42,631 bases of DNA from a virus. The notes below the pieces were generated by a model, which saw only the letters and a program-made list of their open reading frames with translations, searched no databases and was not told the origin of the DNA. The translations under genes were made by a program, and so were the position numbers. Numbering within the stretch: position 1 is the first letter of the stretch; each line of letters begins with the position of its first letter. The stretch covers positions 1 through 42,631 of IMG/VR virus record IMGVR_UViG_3300021963_007070. One strand, written 5' to 3'. This document shows positions 34,035 to 42,128 of this stretch, piece by piece.

Positions 34035-34906
34035 AAATATTAATAACCGGACATTTAGGATTTGTAGGTAGATCATTTTTACGATACTTTGGTGATAAGC
34101 ATGAAATTACTGGAATAGATTTAAAAGAAGGAAATGATTGCAGAGATTATTTTAAACAATCATCTGAAGTATTTGATTTAATCATTCATTTAGCTGCTAT
34201 TGTAGGTGGAAGAGAAACAATTGAAAAAGAACCACTATCAGTTGCAGCGGATTTATCAATTGATTCTGAATTCTTTAATTGGGTAATTAAGACAAAGCAA
34301 AAGAGAGTTGTCTATTTCAGTAGTAGTGCCGCATATCCAACATATTTACAACATCCGGATTCAAAATATAGATTAAAGGAAAGTGATATTAATTTAGATG
34401 ATATCAGATTACCAGATTACACTTATGGATGGTCTAAATTAACAGGTGAATACTTAGCTAAATTCGTTAGACAGAGTGGAACAAAGGTTTATGTTTTCAG
34501 ACCATTTAGTGGATATGGTGAGGATCAAGATTTAACATATCCATTCCCATCATTTATTGATAGAATTAAAAGAAAGGTTGATGAATTTGAAATATGGGGA
34601 GATGGAACTCAGGTTAGAGATTTCATTCATATGGATGATATTGTGGAAGCAGTTATGACGGTTGTTGATAATGATGTTGAAGTAGATGCTTTAAATTTAG
34701 GTTGTGGTATTGCAACTCCATTTAATGAATTAGCAAAAACAATGTTTAAAATAAGTGGTCATACTCCATCAAAAGGAATAAAGCATTTATTAGAAAAACC
34801 AATTGGAGTATCATATAGAGTATGTGACCCAACTTTATTCAATTCTATTTATACTCCAAAATATGCATTAGAAGAAAGAATTGAAATGATATTAAAAAGA
34901 AAATAG
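34031..34906 (+). CDS. NAD(P)-dependent sugar epimerase/dehydratase (extended SDR)
   Basis: 291 aa. ILITGHLGFVGRSF is the GxxGxxG dinucleotide site, LAAIVGG follows, SSSAAYP contains the catalytic Ser/Thr position and YGWSKLTGE the Tyr-x3-Lys pair. RPFSGYGEDQD is the substrate loop of UDP/GDP-sugar epimerases and reductases. It makes or edits a nucleotide sugar used by the neighbouring transferases. Which sugar cannot be said; GDP-fucose synthase and UDP-glucose epimerase relatives are both possible. Confidence 0.88.
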   Translation: MKILITGHLGFVGRSFLRYFGDKHEITGIDLKEGNDCRDYFKQSSEVFDLIIHLAAIVGGRETIEKEPLSVAADLSIDSEFFNWVIKTKQKRVVYFSSSAAYPTYLQHPDSKYRLKESDINLDDIRLPDYTYGWSKLTGEYLAKFVRQSGTKVYVFRPFSGYGEDQDLTYPFPSFIDRIKRKVDEFEIWGDGTQVRDFIHMDDIVEAVMTVVDNDVEVDALNLGCGIATPFNELAKTMFKISGHTPSKGIKHLLEKPIGVSYRVCDPTLFNSIYTPKYALEERIEMILKRK

Positions 34907-34908
34907 TT

Positions 34909-36069
34909 ATGAATATTTCTACCTTAGTAGGTTTAAAAAATAATTTAGATTATTCTCAAAAGTTTTATAAAAGATTCAGAGAGGTATATCCTGCTGAAGA
35001 ATTATGTTTTGTAAGTTATGGTTCGAATGATGGTACACATGAATGGTTGGATTCTTTAAAAGATGAAAATTTAAAATACTATTATTCTGAAGAAAAAAAG
35101 ACTTTTTCTGATACATTTAATAAATGTGCAGAGATTGCTACAAAAGAATATATTGTATTCTGTCATAACGATATCGTGATGTTGAAGGGTTGGTTAGAAA
35201 ATATTGAAAAACATCTCAACAAGTCAACCGCCGTAACATATACTACTATTGAACCTCCTATATTCGCGGGGCATGACAGACCAGGTAAAATTATAAAAGA
35301 TTTTGGATTAGAATTCGATGATGTGAATTATGAAGAATTGGAAAAGTTTGCAATAGAAACACAAACACAATATAGAGATAAAACATCAAATGGTTCTGCT
35401 TTTTTTATTGCACAACATAGAGGATTATATCTTTCAATAGGGGGTATGGATAATCTATATTCTCCGATGTTTTGTGAAGATGATGATATACTTTATAGAT
35501 TAGAATTATTAGGTATTAAAACTATTGTAAGTTTAGATAGCGTTGTTTATCATTTTGTCTCAAAAACATCTAGATTTTCAGAAGAACATAAAAGCAATAC
35601 AAAAATTATTGAAAATAAATCTATTCTCAATAAGGTTAGAAAATGGGGAAGATTGAGTTTGGATAAGAAGTCACATACATACGATGTTGGGTTAATTATT
35701 CCTAATTGTAATTTAGAATTATTAAAAAGCGTTGAACCCTTTGTATCCAATTTATATGTAGATTGTGATTTTATTAAATTTATAGATGAAGAACAATCTA
35801 ATACTAAAATAAATTTATCCAAAAAAATTAAAACAATCAATAGTGTAAGAGAAAATGATATTATCGTTTTAGTAAAAGATGTGACTAAATTTGATAATAA
35901 CGATTTTTCCCTCATAGTAAATCTATCTTCGTTTATTTCTAATGAGCAAGTAAGAATTGGAAGTACATTCGATTTTCAAAATTTTACTTTTAATATCAAA
36001 AACAAAAATACATACGAACATAAATTGGTGACAACCAAATCAAATTATTATTTAGACAAATGTATTTAA
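34909..36069 (+). CDS. Glycosyltransferase, family 2-like, with extra C-terminal domain
   Basis: 386 aa. Residues 1-about 230 form a GT-A domain: SYGSNDGTHEWL, FCHNDIVML (acidic metal-binding position as N-D), GSAFFIAQ and MFCEDDDILYRLELLG, the late acidic motif of GT2. Residues about 250-386 are an AT-rich-coded, Lys/Asn-rich domain of unknown function. It overlaps the following gene by 10 bases. The acceptor is unknown. Confidence 0.78.
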   Translation: MNISTLVGLKNNLDYSQKFYKRFREVYPAEELCFVSYGSNDGTHEWLDSLKDENLKYYYSEEKKTFSDTFNKCAEIATKEYIVFCHNDIVMLKGWLENIEKHLNKSTAVTYTTIEPPIFAGHDRPGKIIKDFGLEFDDVNYEELEKFAIETQTQYRDKTSNGSAFFIAQHRGLYLSIGGMDNLYSPMFCEDDDILYRLELLGIKTIVSLDSVVYHFVSKTSRFSEEHKSNTKIIENKSILNKVRKWGRLSLDKKSHTYDVGLIIPNCNLELLKSVEPFVSNLYVDCDFIKFIDEEQSNTKINLSKKIKTINSVRENDIIVLVKDVTKFDNNDFSLIVNLSSFISNEQVRIGSTFDFQNFTFNIKNKNTYEHKLVTTKSNYYLDKCI

Positions 36070-36491
36070 TTTCTTTAAGAGGTAATATATTAGGAGTTGA
36101 TTCCAAAAAAGAAAATAAGCCCTATCAAATTCAGGAAGTAATTAGAATGGGATTACATTGTTGGGTAGATGTTTGGTGGCATAATAATGAATTCTATTTA
36201 GGAACTAATGAACCCTACTACCCAATAAAGCCAACATTTCTGAATATGTTTGCTCTTTGGTGTAATGCAATGAATTTTGAAACTCTTATTAAATTAAAAG
36301 AACAAAAGGCTCCACATTATTTTATATGGAAAGGAGAACCTTTGATGACAAATACTCAGCATATTATAACGGATACTATTTCTGAAATTGGAATAGAGGA
36401 TACACTGCTTATTACCGATGAGTATGATTCCTTAAATTTACCACTAAAGGGTATTATATCAGACAATATCGCATCATTTAAGGAAGGGTAA
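36060..36491 (+). CDS. GDPD-like protein with lost catalytic residues
   Basis: 143 aa. The order SLRGNILG, ENKPYQIQE, WVDVWW, FYLGTNEPYYPI, LWCNAMN and HYFIWK parallels a small glycerophosphodiester phosphodiesterase-like family of phages and bacteria, whose usual motifs are SHRGN, EIDVW, LGHDEP and WCHAKN. Here His of HRGN is Leu, Glu of EIDV is Trp or lost, and the HD of LGHD is TN. If the family call is right it cannot be an active GDPD. It closes the sugar cluster, and its start lies within the preceding glycosyltransferase gene. Confidence 0.6.
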   Translation: MYLISLRGNILGVDSKKENKPYQIQEVIRMGLHCWVDVWWHNNEFYLGTNEPYYPIKPTFLNMFALWCNAMNFETLIKLKEQKAPHYFIWKGEPLMTNTQHIITDTISEIGIEDTLLITDEYDSLNLPLKGIISDNIASFKEG

Positions 36492-36503
36492 ACTAAATTA
36501 ACA

Positions 36504-36513
36504 TATATTTATG
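36504..36513 (+). promoter_or_regulatory. Class B promoter-like motif overlapping a start
   Basis: TATATTTATG at 36504-36513, whose end overlaps the ATG at 36511. If the spacing rules of Bacteroidetes promoters apply, transcription would start near 36516, right at the second ATG (36517). No TTTGG lies upstream. Confidence 0.4.
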
Positions 36514-36516
36514 TAT

Positions 36517-37308
36517 ATGAGTTGGTCTACCAAATATAAAAAAAGTATAGATTGTGATAATCCGAAAGGGTTTTCACAAAAAGCACATTGTGATGGTAGA
36601 GATGCAAGAAAAAGAGGAGAAGAAACAAAATCGAAATCTCCATTTAATGAGGATATAATTTCAACTGCAAAAGATAAATTGGCAAATTGGTTAGAAAGAG
36701 CAAAAAACTTCGTAAAAAATAATTGGGAAGAATTTAAATACGCTTCCAATAGGGAAAAAAGAGAAACTATTGTTGCAATGCATATATTTCAACGAATGGT
36801 TTCAGGTGTTCCCGTATCTGATGCAGAAAAAAGATTTTTAAAAACACAATCGGCAGATTTAGTAAAGATTATTTTTTTAGTTGGTTTTAAATTTATTCCA
36901 ACTCCTATTCCCATAACTCCAATTACGATTTTTTTAGGTAAAAAAGTAGGTATAAATGTTTTACCGATGTCCCAAACTTTAGCTACAAATGAAGACCTTC
37001 GTAAATGGTTTGGAAGTGGTAAGTGGGGAGGAAAAGGCGGTGGTGGCTGGGATAGGTATAATAGTAAAGGTGAAAGAATTGGTAAATGTGGCGCAGGGGA
37101 AGAGGGTGAGGCGTATGCGGCGTGCTTGAGCTCAGCGGCTGCAGAGAAATTAGGAAAGAAAGGTAGAGCGAACTTTGTTAATAGAAAAAGAGCAGCTCAA
37201 AAAGCTGGAGGTGATGCTAAAAAGGGTGGTGAAAAAACCGATGGTGATAAACCAATTAGAGTAAGTTGGGATAAAAGCGGTAAAAAAGATTTCAATCCAC
37301 CATCATAG
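36517..37308 (+). CDS. Putative structural protein with Cys/His and LETM1-like segments
   Basis: 263 aa from the ATG at 36517; an in-frame ATG at 36511 would add two residues. I chose 36517 because a promoter-like box overlaps 36511 and the recurrent phage motif normally starts about here. Residues 1-30 hold KKSIDCDNPKGFSQKAHC, a short Cys/His module repeated across marine T4-like phages. About residues 95-150 are hydrophobic with P-rich turns (FIPTPIPITPITIFLG), resembling LETM1-like domains. The C-terminal part has a Gly-rich GKWGGKGGGGW region, then GERIGKCG and a basic tail. Likely virion-associated; function unknown. Confidence 0.6.
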   Translation: MSWSTKYKKSIDCDNPKGFSQKAHCDGRDARKRGEETKSKSPFNEDIISTAKDKLANWLERAKNFVKNNWEEFKYASNREKRETIVAMHIFQRMVSGVPVSDAEKRFLKTQSADLVKIIFLVGFKFIPTPIPITPITIFLGKKVGINVLPMSQTLATNEDLRKWFGSGKWGGKGGGGWDRYNSKGERIGKCGAGEEGEAYAACLSSAAAEKLGKKGRANFVNRKRAAQKAGGDAKKGGEKTDGDKPIRVSWDKSGKKDFNPPS

Positions 37309-37325
37309 TTCTTATATAAAAAAGA

Positions 37326-37337
37326 TATATTTATATA
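37326..37337 (+). promoter_or_regulatory. Class B promoter-like motif
   Basis: TATATTTATATA four bases before the ATG at 37342. It lies partly within an AT-only inverted repeat (TATATAAA at 37313-37320 with TTTATATA at 37330-37337). No TTTGG box upstream. Confidence 0.4.
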
Positions 37338-37341
37338 CATT

Positions 37342-38025
37342 ATGGATATGAAAGAAAGTATTACTTTATTTTTAGAAAAAAATGTACCTACTGACCCTTC
37401 AAAGTGGCAGTATTATGTTTCTCAGGCAAAAAAGAAATTTGATGTGTACCCATCCGCTTATGCAAATGGTTGGGCTGCAAAACAATATAAAGATGCAGGA
37501 GGGGGTTGGAAAACTGAAGGAGTTGATGAACCTCAGCATGTTGCACAAGGATTGCCACAAACAAAAGAATTAAAAGGTAAATTAATCGGTGAAAAACTCA
37601 TTAAATACTTCTCTGAAATAGGATTAAAGCATGCTTGTTATCAAAATGAAAATGGAGATATAAAAGTAATAGGATTAAATAAGGAGCAAGTTAAAGAAGC
37701 AATTAATAAAGTAGTAGAAGAATATAAAAGAATTAAGGAATCCGCAGAGGGTGATAAAATTCAAAAGTTAAATGATAGGATTAAAGCATTGAAGGATAAA
37801 ATTTCTGCTACAAAATCTTCAGAACAAAAAAACTTACTTCAACAAAGATTAAAAAATGCTTTACAAACTCTTTCAAACTATAAAAAGGGATTTGGTATAA
37901 AAGCTCCGCATACTGAATCATTTCCAGGTGGAGCAGGAGTAGGATTATCTTTACCAGGAGGATACATTAACGGGTCACCATCAGAAGAAGATAGAGAAAA
38001 AATCAAAAATAAATTAGGAAGATAA
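37342..38025 (+). CDS. Putative structural protein with YPSAYANGWA motif
   Basis: 227 aa. Residues about 24-52 (YVSQAKKKFDVYPSAYANGW then AAKQYKDAGGGWK) form a short basic module common in large phages, usually in virion or DNA-associated proteins. A helical, probable coiled-coil stretch follows (about 120-180, rich in Lys, Glu and Leu). The C-terminus is Gly/Pro/Ser-rich. The specific role is unknown. A class B motif precedes it. Confidence 0.6.
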   Translation: MDMKESITLFLEKNVPTDPSKWQYYVSQAKKKFDVYPSAYANGWAAKQYKDAGGGWKTEGVDEPQHVAQGLPQTKELKGKLIGEKLIKYFSEIGLKHACYQNENGDIKVIGLNKEQVKEAINKVVEEYKRIKESAEGDKIQKLNDRIKALKDKISATKSSEQKNLLQQRLKNALQTLSNYKKGFGIKAPHTESFPGGAGVGLSLPGGYINGSPSEEDREKIKNKLGR

Positions 38026-38678
38026 TGAATATGAATTTAAAAGGAATAATGCCAACATTAGGAGCTAAGCCTGGACAAGTGGTATCAGACCCTTATGCAA
38101 GAGCTTTCGCACCTCAACCAAAAGTTGAAGTAGTAAAGGAGGCGGAAGATCACGAAGTTTCTATGGCTCAAAATTCATTGGATACTATCATTAAGATGGC
38201 AACTGAATTGAAAGCCAAAATGGGTGAAAGCGAAAAGGATATTCCAGCTTGGATTCAGGATCACATCACTAATGCTGAAAATTTTATTTCACAGGCATCT
38301 TCTAACTATCACGAATATGGGAATTCAAATGAAGTAAAGGCTGATGAAATTAAGGTTTTATCTAAAGAAGAATTTATAAAAGAAGCAAGATTAACCGATA
38401 TAGTTCGTTCAATTGTAGAAACACCTGCAATAGGTAAACCCATTCATTCTAAAATGAATGAAGCAAAAAAATATGATATAGGATCTGGATATATGGGAAA
38501 TGGTTTAACCATTTGGAATAGAGCCGAAGAAGAACATGGTGATTACAAAATAATTGCTCATATTTCTCCACAAGGTAAGTTATCAGTTAGAGATAAACAA
38601 TTACCAGCCGATTTAAAGAAGACGTTCCAAATATGGGCGGATTCAATGGCTAAGGGCAATATGGGCCCAAAATATTAA
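38025..38678 (+). CDS. Putative head-associated protein, 217 aa
   Basis: The middle part (DHEVSMAQNSLDTIIKMA, then IPAWIQDHITNAENFI) matches a helical module found in prohead or capsid-associated proteins of marine T4-like phages. IKEAR and MNEAK contain I/M-x-E-A sites resembling those cut by T4 prohead protease gp21. Its start overlaps the preceding stop (TAATG). Assignment to the head is inference; the protease gene itself is not in the window. Confidence 0.6.
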   Translation: MNMNLKGIMPTLGAKPGQVVSDPYARAFAPQPKVEVVKEAEDHEVSMAQNSLDTIIKMATELKAKMGESEKDIPAWIQDHITNAENFISQASSNYHEYGNSNEVKADEIKVLSKEEFIKEARLTDIVRSIVETPAIGKPIHSKMNEAKKYDIGSGYMGNGLTIWNRAEEEHGDYKIIAHISPQGKLSVRDKQLPADLKKTFQIWADSMAKGNMGPKY

Positions 38679-38679
38679 T

Positions 38680-38994
38680 ATGGAAAATTTATATTCAGTT
38701 CTTATTACCGCAATTACAGTTTTAGGAGGAAGTGCGGCTTTTCGTTTTTATGAAAAGAGATACCAGAAAAAAGAAAGAGATGATGATTTCATCAGACACG
38801 ATTGTAAAGACCGTATCTCTAAATTAGAAGCACTTTTAGCTCAATCATCAAAAGAAAAAGATGAATTGAGAGTTATGGTATTAAACCTTACAAAAGAAGT
38901 AGCAGCCCTATCGGTTAAAGTGGAATACCTAACTAAGGAAAATGAGGAGTTGCATAAAAAAGCCGGAAAAACACGTAAGATTATTAATGGTTAA
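38680..38994 (+). CDS. Membrane-anchored coiled-coil protein, 104 aa
   Basis: Residues about 4-22 form one hydrophobic segment (LYSVLITAITVLGGSAAF), followed by a basic stop-transfer region (EKRYQKKER) and a long helix with heptad-like Leu/Val spacing (about 48-95). This is the layout of phage inner-membrane spanin components and some holin partners, but also of generic coiled-coil proteins; no lysis gene is next to it. It begins one base after the previous stop. Confidence 0.6.
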   Translation: MENLYSVLITAITVLGGSAAFRFYEKRYQKKERDDDFIRHDCKDRISKLEALLAQSSKEKDELRVMVLNLTKEVAALSVKVEYLTKENEELHKKAGKTRKIING

Positions 38995-39521
38995 TGATAG
39001 CAAGAAGTTTATTTGTAGAAGATAAAAAACTTAGAGTTTTTGATTTTGATGATACACTTGTCAAAACATCTTCTTATATCTATGTGAAACATAAAGACGG
39101 AAAAGAATCTAAACTTACACCAGGTCAATATGCCGTTTATAAAGAAAGACCAGGAGACGAATTTGATTTTAGAGATTTTGAAAAAGTAAAAAATCCAAAG
39201 GTAATCAAAGGGTATTTTCAATTATTAAAAAATATGGCTGCCACATCAGATAGAGCAGTTTACATATTAACCGCCCGTTCAGCGTACAAGCCTGTATATG
39301 ATTTTATTAAAGATAGTGGTATAAAAGATGTATTCGTAGTAGCATTAGGCGATAATAATCCAGAAACAAAAGCGGATTGGATAGAAAGAGAGATGAAAAA
39401 TCAAGGATATGATAACATCTATTTTGTTGATGATTCCCCTAAAAATGTTGATGCGGTTAGAAAAAGATTAAATAAATACCCAAATATAAGAAAGAAAGTG
39501 CAACTTGTAAAGCATGGTTAA
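38994..39521 (+). CDS. HAD-superfamily phosphatase
   Basis: 175 aa. VFDFDDTLVKT is HAD motif I with the nucleophile and acid/base Asp, ILTARSAY is motif II, and YFVDDSPKNVDA is motif IV with metal-binding Asp. The insert before motif II (residues about 25-70) is unlike simple nucleotidases. Possible substrates include nucleotides, DNA 3' or sugar phosphates; T4 has a HAD 3'-phosphatase in polynucleotide kinase, but no kinase domain is seen here. TAATG overlap upstream, and 8-base overlap with the following oxygenase. Confidence 0.82.
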   Translation: MIARSLFVEDKKLRVFDFDDTLVKTSSYIYVKHKDGKESKLTPGQYAVYKERPGDEFDFRDFEKVKNPKVIKGYFQLLKNMAATSDRAVYILTARSAYKPVYDFIKDSGIKDVFVVALGDNNPETKADWIEREMKNQGYDNIYFVDDSPKNVDAVRKRLNKYPNIRKKVQLVKHG

Positions 39522-40218
39522 GAAAGAATTACAAACAAATGGTTGTTATTTTGGTCATATTTCAGAAATAAATCCAGAACTTTTAAATAGATTACAAAAT
39601 CTAGAACCTTTATTGGATAGAGAATTTTATACTAAGGTTACTCATTCATATTTAGGGCAATCTGAAAACAAAATAGAGTGCACTCAAACTAATACATTTA
39701 TAGAGGCTGAGGCAATAAAAAATGAATGGTTGTTGAAAAAGAAGAATGGGTTAGATGTTTGGCAAATTTTTTATACATTTAATAACGATAATGATAAGGG
39801 AAGTAGAATTTTACAAAATCTATTGCCAGATATAAAAGAACTATTTATCCCTATAATTGAGTATTGTTATGGAAGTGAAATGTTAGATAAAATTTGGAAT
39901 ATAAGTAGAAATGTAATAAATCTAACTAATTTTACAGAAGGTTGTTTCATAGATAATCATTCAGATGGCGGAAGTCCTCACATGGTTTGTAATATTTTAA
40001 TCTATTTAAATAATAATTGGGAAGAAGGTGATGGTGGCGAATTGATAATAAAAGAACAATTTAAACAATCTCCAAAATGGGGTAATTTTGCAGTATTAGA
40101 TTTTACAAAACACAACCCTTCTCATTTAGTTACTACCATAGAAAACCCAAATTTGAATAGATTTGCAGTATTAACAGGCGTTCTCCTTAAAGAAAATAGG
40201 TTTATTTCTACAATATAA
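39514..40218 (+). CDS. 2-oxoglutarate/Fe(II)-dependent oxygenase
   Basis: 234 aa. The iron ligands are visible as H149-x-D151 (DNHSDGG) and H204 (PSHLVT), and R216 (NRFAV) is 12 residues later, the usual place for the 2-oxoglutarate-binding Arg. GDGGELII lies between, as in prolyl-4-hydroxylase-like proteins. Such phage enzymes may hydroxylate proteins, sugars or nucleobases. Its place among structural genes favours a virion protein or tail target, but there is no direct evidence. Common in marine T4-like phages. Confidence 0.82.
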   Translation: MVKKELQTNGCYFGHISEINPELLNRLQNLEPLLDREFYTKVTHSYLGQSENKIECTQTNTFIEAEAIKNEWLLKKKNGLDVWQIFYTFNNDNDKGSRILQNLLPDIKELFIPIIEYCYGSEMLDKIWNISRNVINLTNFTEGCFIDNHSDGGSPHMVCNILIYLNNNWEEGDGGELIIKEQFKQSPKWGNFAVLDFTKHNPSHLVTTIENPNLNRFAVLTGVLLKENRFISTI

Positions 40219-40226
40219 TATTTATA
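40217..40226 (+). promoter_or_regulatory. Class B promoter-like motif
   Basis: AATATTTATA, 23 bases before the ATG at 40250, with an A-rich spacer. Differs from the TATATTTATA copies at the first base only. No TTTGG box upstream. Confidence 0.35.
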
Positions 40227-40249
40227 TGTAAGTTTAAAAAGAAAAAAAT

Positions 40250-40507
40250 ATGACAGTATCAGAATTTAAAATAGAAAATCATAAAAGTATAAGTGCAGAA
40301 GTGGCAGAATCATTCGCTTTATACGATGGAACTTTTGCAAAAGAAGGTGATAAGTTAATCGATGCATTCTTAGTGCAAGAAGATGATAGCTTTAGCCTTA
40401 TACATTTTGTGCCTGAGCAAATTTCAAACTTTGAAATAGTTGAGGATCCTGAATATGATATATTTCTTCCGTTATCTGAACAAAAATTTAAAGTAAAATT
40501 AAAATAA
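40250..40507 (+). CDS. Small acidic protein, tandem paralogue 1
   Basis: 85 aa. It shares its start (VSEFKIEN), an EDPEYD segment and its ending (LSEQKFKVK) with the next gene, and similar length, so the two arose by tandem duplication. The protein is acidic apart from its basic end and has no known motif. The identical end suggests a conserved binding element. Probably a minor structural or accessory protein by location. Confidence 0.6.
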   Translation: MTVSEFKIENHKSISAEVAESFALYDGTFAKEGDKLIDAFLVQEDDSFSLIHFVPEQISNFEIVEDPEYDIFLPLSEQKFKVKLK

Positions 40508-40508
40508 G

Positions 40509-40784
40509 ATGAAAGTATCTGAATGGAAATTAGAAAATTCTGTTGTAGTAACCGATGAAAATTACGATTTTTTAAAGGATACTCAATTGTATTCACTTGC
40601 AGAACTTCAAAAGGGTTCTAAATTTGTTGAGGCTGTTTTAGATGATATACACAACCCTTATAATGGGGCTAGTATATATTTTATGGATTCCGAAATTGGT
40701 TTATTTGAGATTACTGAAGATCCTGAATGGGATGAATACTTACCAGTAGCAGATCAAAAATTTAAAGTAAAACCTAAAGTTTAA
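40509..40784 (+). CDS. Small acidic protein, tandem paralogue 2
   Basis: 91 aa, one base after paralogue 1. It matches at VSEWKLEN, EDPEWDEYLP and ADQKFKVK. The middle segment has diverged (DIHNPYNGASIYFMDSE), suggesting different partners. Function is unknown. Confidence 0.6.
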   Translation: MKVSEWKLENSVVVTDENYDFLKDTQLYSLAELQKGSKFVEAVLDDIHNPYNGASIYFMDSEIGLFEITEDPEWDEYLPVADQKFKVKPKV

Positions 40785-40789
40785 TTAAA

Positions 40790-42118
40790 ATGCCAGCAGT
40801 ATCCAAAGCACAGCAAAGATTTATGGGTATGGTTCACGCTACTCAAAAGGGTGATATGGAATCTCCATCTAAAGAAGTTGAAAAAGTAGCGGATACTATG
40901 AAAAAAGTGGATGCAAAAGATTTCGCATCAACTAAACACAAAGGATTACCTGCACACGTTAAAGAAAGATTAAAAGAAATCATAAGAGGTGTAATGAGAG
41001 CGGAGGGAGCTTTCGGATCAGTAATAGGTGGGCCAGAAGATGGTAGAAACCTTACTGAAATGTCTCCTAATGATACTCATTTTAAGGGTATAATGGCGAT
41101 GTATGATAAAGGTGGTTCATTTGCTAAAAAGAAAGTAGGTGCAGCCGTATCTAAAAATCCAAATGCAAGTAGAAATCAAATTGTTGATGATTTAAAGGAT
41201 TTAGATTATCAAGAAATTTTAGATACTGAAGCTCAATTAGGTTTAGATGAAACGATTACTGAAGAATTTAAACACCTTATATCAGTAGAAACTCCAACTC
41301 AGATAGTCTCTAAACCAATTGCGGCACAAATCCTTGCATTAGCTAAAAAAGGAGTTCGTTCTTCGGAAATAGGATTAAAAATGGGATTTGTTGGAAACCA
41401 AAAAGCAGCTACTGATGCATTCCAAAAGGTAAAAAATAAAATTTATTTTTCATTAGATAAAAGAAACGAATCTATCAACGAAATTGAATATAAAGATGCA
41501 GTTGAAAAATTCAATGCAGATTTGATGAAAAACTCACAAGTTGAAAGAATTGCTAAATTCCACAAAAAATCAATTAAAGACGTGGTAAAAGCATTACAAC
41601 CATATTTAAAAGTTTTAAGATATAGTGATAAATCAATTAAAGTAATTTCAATTGATTTTAGAGATACTAATAGTGATGTAAAAGTTCACGTTTCTCAAAC
41701 TTACAAACAAAACGAATCAGTAAACGAGGCATTTAATGTAAGAGATTTACCAACTTGGCTATTTGATGACCCAGTTGATTTTGAAGATTGGTACGAAGAT
41801 GGAATGAAACTAGATAAAGGTAAAGGTAAACTTGCTCCATTTAGTAGTTCCGATGAGAAAAAACTATTTCAGTTAGTTGGAATATGGCAGGATTCTGAAG
41901 GTGATTATCAATTCGGAAGAGGAGATTACGGAACTGGTAAAACTACTGGTGCCCGTTCTGCTTCTTATACCGCACAAGATGATATCAAAAAGTTCTTAAC
42001 TCAAAAGGGAAAAGTTGTTGATGAATCATTAAGTGAAGCAAAATATCCAACCGAAGAGCATGATTGTGGTTGTAATGAAAACTATGATTGTGGTTGTGGT
42101 GGATTACATACACATTAA
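40790..42118 (+). CDS. DUF3008-type, probable processed head protein with Cys-rich tail
   Basis: 442 aa. The N-terminus (MPAVSKAQQRFMGMVHATQKG, shown here only to its core AVSKAQQRFMG, and later DFASTKHKGLP) is the DUF3008 module found in phages. Three ExxxEx sites, ESINEI (about 41466), ESVNEA (about 41714) and ESLSEA (about 42021), follow the I/L/V-x-E pattern of T4 gp21 prohead-protease sites and separate putative domains, including one with LFDDPVDFEDWYEDG. The C-terminus has CGC and CGCGG followed by HTH, possibly a metal-binding tail. Role inferred as an internal head protein. Confidence 0.6.
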   Translation: MPAVSKAQQRFMGMVHATQKGDMESPSKEVEKVADTMKKVDAKDFASTKHKGLPAHVKERLKEIIRGVMRAEGAFGSVIGGPEDGRNLTEMSPNDTHFKGIMAMYDKGGSFAKKKVGAAVSKNPNASRNQIVDDLKDLDYQEILDTEAQLGLDETITEEFKHLISVETPTQIVSKPIAAQILALAKKGVRSSEIGLKMGFVGNQKAATDAFQKVKNKIYFSLDKRNESINEIEYKDAVEKFNADLMKNSQVERIAKFHKKSIKDVVKALQPYLKVLRYSDKSIKVISIDFRDTNSDVKVHVSQTYKQNESVNEAFNVRDLPTWLFDDPVDFEDWYEDGMKLDKGKGKLAPFSSSDEKKLFQLVGIWQDSEGDYQFGRGDYGTGKTTGARSASYTAQDDIKKFLTQKGKVVDESLSEAKYPTEEHDCGCNENYDCGCGGLHTH

Positions 42119-42128
42119 TATAAATGAT

